From the IMG/VR virus record IMGVR_UViG_3300042905_004017, positions 1 through 61,443 of that record: a DNA stretch of 61,443 bases; one strand, 5' to 3'. Source of the DNA: a virus. The notes beneath the pieces were generated by a model. It ran no database searches and was not told the DNA's origin. It saw only the letters and a list, made by a program, of their open reading frames with translations. Position numbers and translations under genes: made by a program. This document shows, in pieces, positions 35,701 to 44,894 of this stretch (its first letter is position 1; every line of letters starts with the position of its first letter).

Positions 35701-38700
35701 TGATATAACCACACAATCAAAATTCTATCAAGGCCTGATCAAACAAGGCGGAACTTTGAACGCAATCAATGCTCTCAAAGGTGCTACCTTTAACAATTTA
35801 GATACTCAACCACTAAATCTTTTTGAAAACTGGGCCATTAGAGTAGGCGAATACGGAACCACAGATCTAAATCAATTCATTGAATTTATTCTGTCTGACG
35901 CTGAGTTTGATAACAATCCTGCGGTGTTCCAGGTAGTTGACATTGCTGCCAATGTACAAGTTGACGTCAAATCTTTTACGCAGGCAGATGTCTACAAAAG
36001 CAGCAGTGATTTTACCGCTGATTTTTTACGTGTTGAAAATCAAAATGAACCGCATGTTTTGAAACCGCTACCAGTAGCAGGATTTGTCAATCTCGATGAC
36101 GTAGATGCCACAGTGTTTGATATACAAGACACCAGCGAAAGCACATTTGTTCCAGATATTGGTACCGGCTACACCATATGGACTGCCAAGGACCTAAACA
36201 ACAATTGGAACGTGTTCAGAGCAACCAATGTGCCTGGAGTACCATTTTTGTTGAGATACAATGTGGGCGATCAGGCTGAGTTAGGTATGAACGTGCCACA
36301 CGGGCTGGCTGTAAATGACCTGGTAGCATTGACAAAATTTGACGAAAGATATGACGGCATTTACAAGGTAGATGCCGTGGTCGACAGTGACAGAATTATA
36401 ATCACAATCACAAACAATTTGCAAGAATTGATTGACAGTGAAGCAGTAATCGGAAATGGAATTTTATACAAACTAAAAAGCAGTCTATTAGAAACACCCA
36501 TTGACCTGGTCAACAACATACCCTATGATGGCTGGATCACCAACGACACTGTGTGGGTTGAAAATTTAGACAATCAAGGCAACTGGGGAGTGTACAGAAA
36601 AACTGACCCTTGGTCTTATGCAAGTAAAATACAACTGGGAGCCAGTCAATATGTAGGCAATGATCACTTTGGAAGATCAGTGGCCTTTGACAATAATGCA
36701 TTGTTCCTGTATGGTGGCGCTCCCGACAGCAATCGAGGACGAGTTAGTGTGTTTGCAAGGAATATATCTAACACCTGGGATGCGTATGGATTTTTGTCTG
36801 GAAACAATGCAAATTTAGATAGTTTTGGTAAAACTATCGCCACAGCCACAGTCGATGGCGTCAGCTATGTTGCTGTTGGAGCACCAGATTCATCAACTGG
36901 TGGTGTAGTTTACATATTTGAAAATCAAATTTTAATACAAATTTTAGCCAACGACACACCTGCTGCAGGAGATCAATTCGGCGCCAGCCTGGCAATGTCG
37001 GATGATGCAAAGTATCTGTATGTTGGTTCGCCGGGAGCAGACAAGTTTTTTTGCTACGTCTTGGACTATCCAAGACCAACCTCGGTACAAATTTTAACCA
37101 CATCTGGTGCAACCACTTACACCTTGGCAGAGTCTGCCTCCTACGCTGTAGACTTTGTTGTCAACGTGCCCACACTGATTTCACAATATTTTCCGTTTGT
37201 TGATTATACATTGGGCACTGCCACTAACGGTATTACATCATTTACAGCCACAGGAACTGCAACTGGTAGTGCTGCCACTTATTATGGTCTAGCAGCCACA
37301 GGCGGGGCAGGATCAGGCGCCAAGTTCTTTGTAGAAAAGTTATTCGATGATTCACCATCGCCTACACTGGTTTATCAAGTCACACTAGAAAATGCCGGTA
37401 CTGGATATGCTGCCACAAACACACTGACAATACCAGGAACCAGCCTGGGCGGTGCTTCGCCGGCCAACAATATCACAATTACCGTTGGCGCAGTAGGCGA
37501 AGTTTATAACATAACTTTTGGATCTGCACCAGCAGCTGGGCTGGAATTGTCAATCATAAGAAGACCCAACAAATACATCCGCTTTGGCAATATCACTGGT
37601 GAATCTGGGTCCAGCTACGGTACAGCAGTTGCATGTAATGCCACAGGTCAAGTGTTTGCCGTTGGTGCCAGCACTAGAACTGTCAATGACTCGACCAATG
37701 CTGGCACTGTTGATACCTGGCACGTGGAAGTGGCAGAAATTGTAACCAACGGAATAACAAACACTTTTACCTTTCCGTATAATTTTGGAGCAGCATACAG
37801 AGTATATCTCAATGATCAACTGATTTATGATTTTATAAATGCACCGGTTGGCGTATCACCGCTGTACACCGTTATTAGTTCCAACACAATACAGTACGGC
37901 GATCCAGGCACGCCAGTATTACCTGCAGGAAACAGATTCAAGGTAGAATTCAATAACATCATATACGATCAAACAATCAATCCCAACTTGATGGGTTTAG
38001 AAGGCAGCAGGTTTGGTTCTTTGTTGGCCATGTGCAATAATGGTTGCAACATATATGTGAGCAGTCCCAACTACAAAGAAGCAAATTATACCACCGGACT
38101 TGTCACACGCTATCTCAACATAGGTAGAATTTATGGTGAAATCATAGGAACGGTCACTAATCCGGTTGTAAACATCGGAGACAGCCTAAGCATTAACAAT
38201 GTGATAGTGACTTTCACAGGCACCACACTGGCATCTGTTGTCAATAATATCAATGGTGCAAACATACCTGGTGTGACAGCTTCGGCTGTTGACAACAAGT
38301 TAAAGATTACAAGCGACGTGGTAGTAGCAGCGGAAAAATTAAATATCTTGAACGGAAACTTTGGTGGCTCTGCACTGTTTTTATTGGGCATACAGCAATA
38401 CAAGTTTGTGCAGAATATCAAGCATCCTGAAGGCAGTGGCGAAACTTTTGGCACCGCACTCACAGTAGATCAAACAATTGATACCCTGGCAGTGGGAAGC
38501 AATGGTGCAGACATGGCTATTTCTACCACGTTTGATGCTGACGAAGGCACTGCTACCACATTTGATGGAACTGGTACTAAGTTTGTGCAGTTGATCGCAG
38601 ACAGCGGTGCAGTTTACATTTACAACCTAATGGCCAATCCGTTTGAGGATGTCAACAATCCGGCCTTGTATGCATATTCACAAAAACTTTCTGGTCCAGA

Positions 38701-41700
38701 CCTGGAAACCGGCTTTAATTTTGGAGCAGCAATAGCCTTGAGAGGCGAATATTTGACCATCGGTGTGTCAAATGACTATGACATTGTGACCGAAGGTGGC
38801 AGTGTGTATTTTTTCCGCAATCCAGACAGCAGGTCAGGATGGACCTTGATCAGAAACAAAGAACCAAGAGTGGATATTGGCGCAGTCTCTAGTGCATTTA
38901 TCTATAACCAAACCAATGAGAACATAATTGATTTCTTTGATTACATAGATCCAGTCAAAGGCAAGCTGCTGGGAGTGGTGGATCAAGAATTAGATTTCAA
39001 AGAAGAATATGATCCTGCCAGCTACAACACCTCAACACGAGCCGACACTATCAACAACACCAATTTTTATTGGTCGGACAAACAGGTTGCCAAGACGTGG
39101 TTGGATCTTGGCACAATGAGTTTTATTGACTATGAACAAGATACCATACAGTATAGAGCCAAGAACTGGGGCAGCTTGTTCCCGGGCAGCGTGGTCACAG
39201 TTTACGAATGGGTAGAGAGTGATTTTCTGCCCAGCTTGTACGCCACAGCAGTAGGCACCGGTGTGGCAAAATATCCAGATGATTCAGCCTATTCATCAGT
39301 GACCACTGTGGATCCTGTGACAGGTATCATCAGCCAAAAGTATTATTACTGGGTGTCTGGTTTGACCACTGTGGATGTAAATCGTGCAGTCAGAACCTTG
39401 AGCGCAAAGTCGTTGGAATCATACATTACCAATCCCAAGGATCAAGACATACCATACCTGGCCTTGTTAAATTCAAATGCAGTGGCAGTTTACAACATCA
39501 ACGACACTCTAAGCGGCAATGACATTGTGCTACACCTGGACACAAGCACGGCCAGAAATACCAATTTGATACACAACGAATGGCAGCTGGTACAACAGGG
39601 AGCAGGTGCCGATTCTATTCCATCGCGAGCAATCCTCAAACTCAAAGACAGCTTAGTTGGGTTCGACATAAATGATTTTAGTGTACCAGATCCGTTGTTG
39701 GCTGTACAAAACCGGTTGGGAATTCTAAGCAACCCAAGACAATCCATGCTGTTAAACAGATTGGTAGCGTTGGAAAACTATGTAGTAACCTTGAATTCCG
39801 TGTTGCTCAAGAATCCAATTCTGTTGACAAGAAACCCATCTTTGTTGTACGTGAACGATCCTGTGCCCACAACCGGTTTTGATACTCAAACCAATAACGT
39901 GGCCGATCTAGGTTATCTTGACACCAACGCCTATTATGACGGATACAAGGTGTTGATAACCAGCGACTCTACCTATCAAGGAAGATGGAGCATCTACAGT
40001 TTTAACTCGGCCACGGACAGTTTTGAAGTGTCAAGATTGCAGAGTTTCAGAACTACATTGTACTGGACAGCCACTGATTGGTATAGTGAGTCATACCAAT
40101 TTGGCAAAGATATCAATTTTACTGTAGACATCTACAGTGATACGCAGGCACTTGTTCTGACGCCAGGAAACTATGTCAAAGTGCTTGACAGTGGACAGGG
40201 ATCCTGGTTGATCTACGAAGTGTTAGCAGATCTCTCATTTGAGTTGATTGCAGCACAAAACGGGACTGTTCAAATTAGTTCAACAGTGTACGATGTGTCA
40301 GTGGGTGCAGGCTACGACAGCATTGTGTATGATACCAATGAATATGATTCACAACCAGTCAAAGAGTTACAAAATATCTATGACAGTGTGTATCGAGAAA
40401 TTTTAATTGATGATTTGAGCAACGAGTTCAACAACTTGTTTTTGACCATTATCAATTATATTTTTGCAGAACAAAAAAGTCCAGACTGGATTTTTAAAAC
40501 CAGTTTTGTGGACGTTTATCACAATCTAAGAGCACTACAAGAATTTCCTAACTATGTTAGAGACAATCAAAGTTTTTACGATGACTACATCAACGAAGTT
40601 AAACCTTACAGAACCATAGTTAGAGAATATGTTCCTTTGTACAATAGACAGGACGATGCCTACGGTGACTGGACAGATTTTGATTTGCCTAGTGCTTATG
40701 ACAGCAACACCAATGTTTACAAAAGTCCCAATGTGAACAATCCTGGCGATGCCGAACTGTTTACTTCAGACCTATACAGTGATTGGTACAGCAATTACAA
40801 ATTTAAAATAACCGATTACATAATTGGTAATGTTGGTTTGAACTATATCTTGCCTCCCAATGTGGAAATTACTGGTGGCGGTGGATCTGGGGCCAGTGCA
40901 ATTACAACAATCTTTGGCAATGGAAAAATTAGCGGTATCACTGTGATCAGTGCTGGGTCTGGTTACACATCTACACCCAATGTGTTTATAAATGGCGACG
41001 GAGTAGGCGCAACAGCATATCCTTTACTTAAAAATGAATACTATGCCTCGCAGGCCAATCTAAGTTATAATCTGGTGAGAAGTGTAGATACCATACTTAA
41101 ATTTGATAGATTGGATTACTCCAGCAATCTGATTGTATGGCAACCCAATACTGCCTATGCCAACACTGTGGTTGTGTCGGGTAATACTGCGGTGGATAGT
41201 GGCAACATTTATGTAAGTTCCGGCAATATCATTGTGTACAACAATCAGGCCTTTTTGGCCACCAATGCCAACGTGACCTCACAAGCTATATTTGATTTTA
41301 CAAGATACAGCAGAATTGACAGTGGCAACGTATTGTTAAACGCAATAGATAGAATCGTTGCCTATTACGAACCTGAAGTGGGCATGACTGGAAAAAATAT
41401 CAACCAGCTGGTGTATGGGACCGGTTACCCAGGCAGTTATCTACAAGGACCTGGATTTAGAGCAAATGCGTTTGAAGTGTCCAGCAACATTATTTCATTT
41501 GATTACGAAGGATTGACAATTGACAGTGCCAATATTGCAGCATTTGATTTTGTAAATTTGGGATTTGAAATTGATCAAAGTATCAGAATTGAAGCAAACG
41601 TGCCGTTTGATTTCCAGAACAATGGTTATTTTACAATTGTTAATGTAAATAGAGATAGCATGACTCTTACTGGACAACCAGTTGAGACAACTTGGAACTT

Positions 41701-43072
41701 GTTGCTGGACAATCCTGTAACAGCCAATGTAGGCGACTGGATTACACAGGCAAACAACACGGCCAATGCCTATATTCTTGAGTCTGTGGTCAATTCGCAG
41801 TATCTGTCAGTGATATACACAACACCAGCATTCACAGTGTCAGCGGGCAATGTGATTACCATCAATGGCGTTACAGCAACATCAAACATTGCAGAAATTA
41901 ATTCTGGTGGCAATGTTGATGTAAAAATAAGTTACCTAGATCTCAAAGATGTACTAGATTCAAATGTTTACAGCACGTATCTAGACAGCAATCTAGGCAT
42001 TAGACCGCAAGACATAAACATAGTTGGTGGTGCCTACGTAGACACATATTCCAGTCATGCACCCGAAGAGCTTGTGCCTGGCAGAATGTATGACGCCATG
42101 GAAATGCGTGTGTTCAGTAACACCGCAGGTAATACAGCCACTCTTGGTTACAGACTGTTCCAACCAATGAGTGCCAACATTGTTTACACAAGAATAAGTG
42201 CCAATGCCACCACCACGCTGTCAGCCAACTTGCTGCTGGCCGATGACGAAATTCTAGTCAACAATGCCAGTGTGTTGCCCACTCCTAGTGCTGTACTAGG
42301 CAATCCGGGTGTAGTGTTTATCAATGGCGAAAGAATACACTACTATCAGAAATATGATACAGCCAAGATGTCCACTGCGGTAGCCTGGACAGCAAATACC
42401 AACATACCTGTGAACACCTTGATAGCACTTGACAGCAATGTCTATCTAACTCAAGGAAACGTATACGCCAATGCCAACATCTATGTAAACACTGCCAATA
42501 TTCAATTGATCAGATTGAATTCATTGAGACAACTGCGTAGAGGTGTAGATGGTACTGGCGCGGCAAACATTGTGCTGGCAGGAAACACAGTGTCAGACAG
42601 CAGCTTGGCTCAATTGATACCCAACGCACAAATCTTTAGTCCTGTCACAGTCACAGGCAATGTTACGGTAACAGCCAATGTGACCTTCAAACTTGTTTTG
42701 AGTTCAAACATAACAGCCAACATTGGTGATTATATAACACAGTTCATAGGCAACACAGCCAACGCCAGAGTGTTAGGAAATGTGATTTCAAGCAATGTGG
42801 TTGCGGTTGGTAACGTGACCGGCGTATTTGTTACTGCTGCCAATACAGGTACCAGAGTCAACATAGCAAGCATGACCTCAGGTGTTTCCACTACCACTGC
42901 CAACGTGTTAACTATCTCAACACTGGGCTCGGTATTTGCCAACGGTAATGTGGTTCTATCCAGCACACCTTTGTTACGTAGTAACATTTGGGAACAATTT
43001 GGTACTACACTACAAAACAGCAACACCGTAGGTGCGCAGTTTATAAGAGCGGAGCCTAGTTACATACCATGA
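29780..43072 (+). CDS. Giant 4,430-residue baseplate/tail fibre protein with FG-GAP repeats
   Basis: One uninterrupted 13.3-kb frame preceded by AGGAAA. The start (MAVFKTLQFLPEIFRTDTNRK and YLIEPTKQRQDYQLEPSIVV) resembles large wedge/structural proteins that follow gp6 in marine T4-like phages, the position of gp7 in T4 (1,032 residues). Residues ~596-690 hold two shared small modules. Residues ~2,288-3,020 contain seven FG-GAP-like repeats (DHFGRSVAF...GGAPDS, DSFGKTIAT...VGAPDS, DQFGASLAM...VGSPGA and four more), expected to fold as a seven-bladed propeller. Near ~3,700 is a Gly-rich segment (GGGGSGASA, GSGYTSTPNVF), and the last ~500 residues are Asn/Val/Thr beta-rich repeats typical of fibres. 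It probably extends from the baseplate and contacts the host surface; this role is inferred. Confidence 0.8.
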   Translation: MAVFKTLQFLPEIFRTDTNRKFLHATTDQLVSEPDFTRINGYIGRKLAPSYKTTDSYLIEPTKQRQDYQLEPSIVVKNSVSGDIEFATTYTDLLNKINFYGGYSDNHSRLFDNEYYSYDPQVDLDKLVNFAQYYWLENGPAAVNVTASTVPLQQTFNVTFDSVTNTYKFSGFNDSPNPILTLARGGRYVFQINEPGNKFFIQSGPSSLGVDINAPNLSTRSVFGVNNNGQDVGSVIFQVPLIDSQDNWTNMTVVDTADYATSHSYQSLQGCLLSDLNDALGGIDGPTYSLDGASVIFINTAFIDDVFWHNTARITNDVIYLDQDVLIPFNQRNDVYQITIYNDEDDNARIYLTRKTTVSNEQKVRIVSGAVNAGREFYSRLDIFFEVPQITAPLSLLYYQSDQTDQAVGGIQLIDPELAIIDPDLDIIGQQNYVSPNGVVFTNGLKITFDSTATEAYASKTYYVEGVGQSIKLVLAADLIVPELDNLATPDYITVNRSSLDLNAWSRSNRWFHVDVIEKTAEYNSVDLVLNQSFRAQRPILEFRPDLQLYNFGTAAKAPVDLLDDLITNAYTQVQGIMVLEPGDPPTELTISLVRDSSDLIVGRTYDITTLGTSVWSNAGATLVSAAGLEAGTEYIIATVGNTTWTTVGAASGIAGTVFTATGPDAGTTGTAYKVRFTATGVTAGTGSATDIETVTINDGDRIIFSADDNLDVRNKIFNFSIVEASTPSALTSIYRAYIEEADDAVVEEAHTIVVLSGKNGEKQWHYNGTTWVQSQQKTARNQAPLFDVINSDGASFADFSVYAGSQFPGTKIFSYKQGTGTNDPVLGFPLSYKNLLTQGDIEFENNLNLDTFSYLLPGGIAQTVNVNTGFLQKNLSRDTSTRLNNWVINNNFSKQYQIFSFTYDGTTNLFPVDIIPDISVEIPNIKVVINNKSVAVGRFAITKTVDKLAILVDPALLSVDDVVFVSIYSKSSVSQTGFYQVPVNLDINSLNIDIDFLTLGQIRNHLIEYKNNSLDIVGEVPGDSNLRDISYLDRGGSILQHSAPIIYSALFLNHPILNLIDSLRLASREYNQFKIKFLELAANLDLDRTNIAESVDAIMAVINSVKNENFPWYYSDMVPHGDDEKTTIPSYTVFDTDIRAYEITNIFQDSVISNKAVFVYLTRTLENVTTTTLLIKGQDYYFDQTRPAVVIQDTFNLLYNDILTIVEYNNTDGSYVPETPTKLGLYPKFVPEIYLDNTYQTPIEVIQGHDGSITPAFGDYRDQLLLELERRIYNNIKVEYDVTLFNINDYVPGKFRLLDYTLREYNEILGQSFLRWVGTNRVDYSTNTVFTASDAFTWNYKKFKDVINAENLPGTWRSIFRYFFDTDRPHTHPWEMLGFSEKPDYWNDRYGPAPYTGGNFVLWSDLESGYIHAGARAGIDLRYSRPGLTSIIPVDDSGNLRPPSEFLVTDFSSDKANTSYAVGDIGPTELAWRRSSDYAYAVQYALAVAKPARYFSLLADVKRYYRNSVLGQFLDVETNKHLQPSTIRVNGYTDSAGNVSRSAGYINWIRDYVKNTGVMDASDTVKNVLDNISVQLTYKMAGYSDKKFVELLAEQVSPSSINDSVIIPDENYVIELYKSAPLAKIVYSAVIVEKTANGYTVSGYNVNDPFFNIIPSLENNNAYKINASGQSATIFRDARRTVQTVPYGFEFAKTQQVVDFLVSYQRHLISQGFTFDDRENLLNEVKDWVLSAKEFLHWTSQGWKTGNIIVLSPISNLLKIKNTSAVVDEITNTPTGSRVLDVNYKPIVKNDFTIVRDDQEFVFRAIADQTIGLAEFNMVQYEHLLVLDNQTVFRDVIYLPETGNRQYRIKIIGAKTNLWNGSLELPGFVFSSERIIEWSPGVDYLKGTIVDYKQRFYTAQENISAADSFQIKSWKLLDANEVKTGVLNNLATNASESLRYYDINDQPINEEIQLFSNGLIGFRPRQYFTNLGIDITTQSKFYQGLIKQGGTLNAINALKGATFNNLDTQPLNLFENWAIRVGEYGTTDLNQFIEFILSDAEFDNNPAVFQVVDIAANVQVDVKSFTQADVYKSSSDFTADFLRVENQNEPHVLKPLPVAGFVNLDDVDATVFDIQDTSESTFVPDIGTGYTIWTAKDLNNNWNVFRATNVPGVPFLLRYNVGDQAELGMNVPHGLAVNDLVALTKFDERYDGIYKVDAVVDSDRIIITITNNLQELIDSEAVIGNGILYKLKSSLLETPIDLVNNIPYDGWITNDTVWVENLDNQGNWGVYRKTDPWSYASKIQLGASQYVGNDHFGRSVAFDNNALFLYGGAPDSNRGRVSVFARNISNTWDAYGFLSGNNANLDSFGKTIATATVDGVSYVAVGAPDSSTGGVVYIFENQILIQILANDTPAAGDQFGASLAMSDDAKYLYVGSPGADKFFCYVLDYPRPTSVQILTTSGATTYTLAESASYAVDFVVNVPTLISQYFPFVDYTLGTATNGITSFTATGTATGSAATYYGLAATGGAGSGAKFFVEKLFDDSPSPTLVYQVTLENAGTGYAATNTLTIPGTSLGGASPANNITITVGAVGEVYNITFGSAPAAGLELSIIRRPNKYIRFGNITGESGSSYGTAVACNATGQVFAVGASTRTVNDSTNAGTVDTWHVEVAEIVTNGITNTFTFPYNFGAAYRVYLNDQLIYDFINAPVGVSPLYTVISSNTIQYGDPGTPVLPAGNRFKVEFNNIIYDQTINPNLMGLEGSRFGSLLAMCNNGCNIYVSSPNYKEANYTTGLVTRYLNIGRIYGEIIGTVTNPVVNIGDSLSINNVIVTFTGTTLASVVNNINGANIPGVTASAVDNKLKITSDVVVAAEKLNILNGNFGGSALFLLGIQQYKFVQNIKHPEGSGETFGTALTVDQTIDTLAVGSNGADMAISTTFDADEGTATTFDGTGTKFVQLIADSGAVYIYNLMANPFEDVNNPALYAYSQKLSGPDLETGFNFGAAIALRGEYLTIGVSNDYDIVTEGGSVYFFRNPDSRSGWTLIRNKEPRVDIGAVSSAFIYNQTNENIIDFFDYIDPVKGKLLGVVDQELDFKEEYDPASYNTSTRADTINNTNFYWSDKQVAKTWLDLGTMSFIDYEQDTIQYRAKNWGSLFPGSVVTVYEWVESDFLPSLYATAVGTGVAKYPDDSAYSSVTTVDPVTGIISQKYYYWVSGLTTVDVNRAVRTLSAKSLESYITNPKDQDIPYLALLNSNAVAVYNINDTLSGNDIVLHLDTSTARNTNLIHNEWQLVQQGAGADSIPSRAILKLKDSLVGFDINDFSVPDPLLAVQNRLGILSNPRQSMLLNRLVALENYVVTLNSVLLKNPILLTRNPSLLYVNDPVPTTGFDTQTNNVADLGYLDTNAYYDGYKVLITSDSTYQGRWSIYSFNSATDSFEVSRLQSFRTTLYWTATDWYSESYQFGKDINFTVDIYSDTQALVLTPGNYVKVLDSGQGSWLIYEVLADLSFELIAAQNGTVQISSTVYDVSVGAGYDSIVYDTNEYDSQPVKELQNIYDSVYREILIDDLSNEFNNLFLTIINYIFAEQKSPDWIFKTSFVDVYHNLRALQEFPNYVRDNQSFYDDYINEVKPYRTIVREYVPLYNRQDDAYGDWTDFDLPSAYDSNTNVYKSPNVNNPGDAELFTSDLYSDWYSNYKFKITDYIIGNVGLNYILPPNVEITGGGGSGASAITTIFGNGKISGITVISAGSGYTSTPNVFINGDGVGATAYPLLKNEYYASQANLSYNLVRSVDTILKFDRLDYSSNLIVWQPNTAYANTVVVSGNTAVDSGNIYVSSGNIIVYNNQAFLATNANVTSQAIFDFTRYSRIDSGNVLLNAIDRIVAYYEPEVGMTGKNINQLVYGTGYPGSYLQGPGFRANAFEVSSNIISFDYEGLTIDSANIAAFDFVNLGFEIDQSIRIEANVPFDFQNNGYFTIVNVNRDSMTLTGQPVETTWNLLLDNPVTANVGDWITQANNTANAYILESVVNSQYLSVIYTTPAFTVSAGNVITINGVTATSNIAEINSGGNVDVKISYLDLKDVLDSNVYSTYLDSNLGIRPQDINIVGGAYVDTYSSHAPEELVPGRMYDAMEMRVFSNTAGNTATLGYRLFQPMSANIVYTRISANATTTLSANLLLADDEILVNNASVLPTPSAVLGNPGVVFINGERIHYYQKYDTAKMSTAVAWTANTNIPVNTLIALDSNVYLTQGNVYANANIYVNTANIQLIRLNSLRQLRRGVDGTGAANIVLAGNTVSDSSLAQLIPNAQIFSPVTVTGNVTVTANVTFKLVLSSNITANIGDYITQFIGNTANARVLGNVISSNVVAVGNVTGVFVTAANTGTRVNIASMTSGVSTTTANVLTISTLGSVFANGNVVLSSTPLLRSNIWEQFGTTLQNSNTVGAQFIRAEPSYIP
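31570..31850 (+). repeat. Tandem copies 3 and 4 of the shared small module
   Basis: Two adjoining units, RTYDITTLGTSVWSNAG and TEYIIATVGNTTWTTVG, are each followed by Thr/Gly-rich sequence (FTATGPDAGTTGTAY; FTATGVTAGTGSA). They match the single modules in the two genes upstream. Confidence 0.6.
36640..38830 (+). repeat. Seven FG-GAP-like repeats (predicted beta-propeller)
   Basis: The units begin near 36640, 36800, 36950, 37585, 37990, 38425 and 38680. Each has an F-G or Y-G turn followed by a strand ending in [V/G]-G-[A/S]-P or a variant (VGASTR, VSSPN, VGSNG, IGVSND), then VYxFxN-like strands. A ~170-residue insertion separates units three and four. Integrin-alpha-type FG-GAP repeats usually form seven blades. 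Confidence 0.65.
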
Positions 43073-43773
43073 ATCACGAGCAACTAAATAGTAATATGGA
43101 TAAAAATATGGAAGATTTAAACGAAAATTCTACAAACACCACTGCCGGGCCCAACGAAGTGGGCGGCATACATGTTCAGGGTCATATCAAAATTTTTGAT
43201 CCAGAATCTGGGGAAGTTTACATAGACAAACGCAATGCTATTCACTATGAAAACATCAGTGAAGCCATAGCATACACTTTGGCCAACAAAGGGCAAAACT
43301 ACATTTATGAAATGCACTTTGGCAACGGTGGAACCAGCGTGGATCCAACAGGAATTATCAATTATCTGCCACCCAATGTGAACACCAGCAACAGCAATTT
43401 GTATAACCCCACATTTGCAAAAATTGTAGACAATACCAGTGCATTGAATGCTGATCCAACGAGAAACAAGATGGAAATTAGACACGTTCCGGGTCGTGTT
43501 TACACAGACATAGTGATCAGCTGTCTGCTAGATTATGGCGAGCCCGCCGGGCAGAGTGCGTTTGACAACAGCACCAACTTGGAAGACACCTATACCTTTG
43601 ATGAGTTGGGATTGAAAGCACGCAGCACAGACGGCTCATCAGGCTTGACCACAACAGGAAAATTGTTGACGCATGTGATTTTCCATCCGGTACAAAAAAG
43701 CCTAAACAGATTGATTCAAATTGATTACACGGTAAGAATTCAAACACTTACAAATTTAAGTAGCGTAGGATAA
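43069..43773 (+). CDS. Virion structural protein, function unknown
   Basis: A 234-residue protein whose ATG overlaps the giant gene's stop by four bases, implying coupled translation. The first ~40 residues are polar and Asn-rich. The rest is regular: VQGHIKIFDPESGEVYIDKR (~35-54), NYIYEMHFGNGG (~78-89) and VPGRVYTDIVISCLLDYGEP (~141-160). It ends IQIDYTVRIQTLTNLSSVG. The repeated beta-strands and position suggest a wedge or fibre-attachment component. ATGs at 43096 and 43108 are alternative starts, the latter downstream of the ACTAAATA motif. I cannot match it to a T4 protein. Confidence 0.68.
   Translation: MNHEQLNSNMDKNMEDLNENSTNTTAGPNEVGGIHVQGHIKIFDPESGEVYIDKRNAIHYENISEAIAYTLANKGQNYIYEMHFGNGGTSVDPTGIINYLPPNVNTSNSNLYNPTFAKIVDNTSALNADPTRNKMEIRHVPGRVYTDIVISCLLDYGEPAGQSAFDNSTNLEDTYTFDELGLKARSTDGSSGLTTTGKLLTHVIFHPVQKSLNRLIQIDYTVRIQTLTNLSSVG
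43083..43090 (+). promoter_or_regulatory. Possible internal late promoter at the giant/234-residue gene junction
   Basis: ACTAAATA lies just after the giant gene's stop. It would allow expression of the fibre genes from an ATG at 43108 independently of the 13-kb gene upstream. Motif evidence only. Confidence 0.3.
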
Positions 43774-43777
43774 AACC

Positions 43778-44893
43778 ATGAGTTATTTTGTAAACAAAAC
43801 CGATGGATCAGTTATAGTGGTGCTAGATGGTACCAAGGACACTACTAGCACCAGCCTGACACTGTTTGGGCGCTTGGTAGCCAATTACGGTGATCAAACC
43901 AATGAAAATTTTGTACACCTATTGGAAAATTTTGCGTTTGGCAGTGCACCAGCCAATCCAATTCATGGACAACTGTGGTACGATACCAGCGTCAACAATT
44001 TAAAAAATTATACCACTGCTAATACCTGGGTAATTGTGGGCAGCGACATTCAAGGCAATCTTGATGTTGCAGGTAACATACACTTTGGGCCTTACAATTT
44101 TGCATTTAAAGATCTAGACGGCAACGTACAAATAACTAATTCGGCCAACGTGGGCAATGTGAGTTTTTTCACCAATGTAAACGGTGTAAGCAGCAGAGTG
44201 TTCCATGTCAACAGTAACAACGGATTAATTGACGTTTACGGCAATGCTACTACCAACTTTGGTATTCCTACAAAAATTTATGTGGACAGTGAGTTACAGG
44301 CACTACAATCTCGAGCCACAACCAACTTACAAAGCAATGTCAACATAATCAATGCAAATTTGACAGTTAGAATCAGCGAAGAAAATCAGCTGAGAGCTAA
44401 TCTTACTGCGGCCAATGCGCAGATAGCTTTGAGAGACACAATTGCTCGTGTAAACAGTATCAACACAGCCATTGAAACAGCATTAACTGCCAACGTAGCG
44501 ATTATCAATGCCAATCTGGTAGTCAGGCGCGATCAAACTATTGCAGTTGACACCGCACTAGTAGCCAATGTAAACGCAATCAATGCCAGCCTTAACGCGG
44601 CCAATGCAGAAATCATATCAGTCAACAACAGATTAAATTCAGTCAACACAGCAAGAAATATTGCCTTGACAGCTAACCTGGCACTCAAAGCTGACCTGGC
44701 CAGTCCTGCATTTTCAGGTGTGCCCACTGCACCCACTGCTGCATTTGGTGCAAACACATTACAACTTGCAACTACCAATTATGTCATGATCAGATCAGAA
44801 TTCTGGGATGGCAGCAGAAAATTCGTAAGCACAGCTGACCCCGACAACGCTATCGGAAGCAACGGGGATTTATGGTTCAAGTATACTCCATGA
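43778..44893 (+). CDS. Tail fibre-like protein with coiled-coil stalk
   Basis: A 371-residue protein. The N-terminal ~85 residues (SLTLFGRLVANYGDQTNENF, then LLENFAFGSAPANPIHGQLW) are a conserved fibre/attachment domain also present in the protein at 46697. Residues ~95-160 are beta-rich. Residues ~170-305 are Asn/Ala/Leu heptad-like sequence (NAINASLNAANAEIISVNNR), probably a trimeric coiled coil. The end, GVPTAPTAAFGANTLQLATT and GSNGDLWFKYTP, is a common tail-fibre terminus. AGGA precedes the ATG. It is probably a short fibre or the shaft carrying the adhesin encoded next. Confidence 0.7.
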   Translation: MSYFVNKTDGSVIVVLDGTKDTTSTSLTLFGRLVANYGDQTNENFVHLLENFAFGSAPANPIHGQLWYDTSVNNLKNYTTANTWVIVGSDIQGNLDVAGNIHFGPYNFAFKDLDGNVQITNSANVGNVSFFTNVNGVSSRVFHVNSNNGLIDVYGNATTNFGIPTKIYVDSELQALQSRATTNLQSNVNIINANLTVRISEENQLRANLTAANAQIALRDTIARVNSINTAIETALTANVAIINANLVVRRDQTIAVDTALVANVNAINASLNAANAEIISVNNRLNSVNTARNIALTANLALKADLASPAFSGVPTAPTAAFGANTLQLATTNYVMIRSEFWDGSRKFVSTADPDNAIGSNGDLWFKYTP

Positions 44894-44894
44894 C

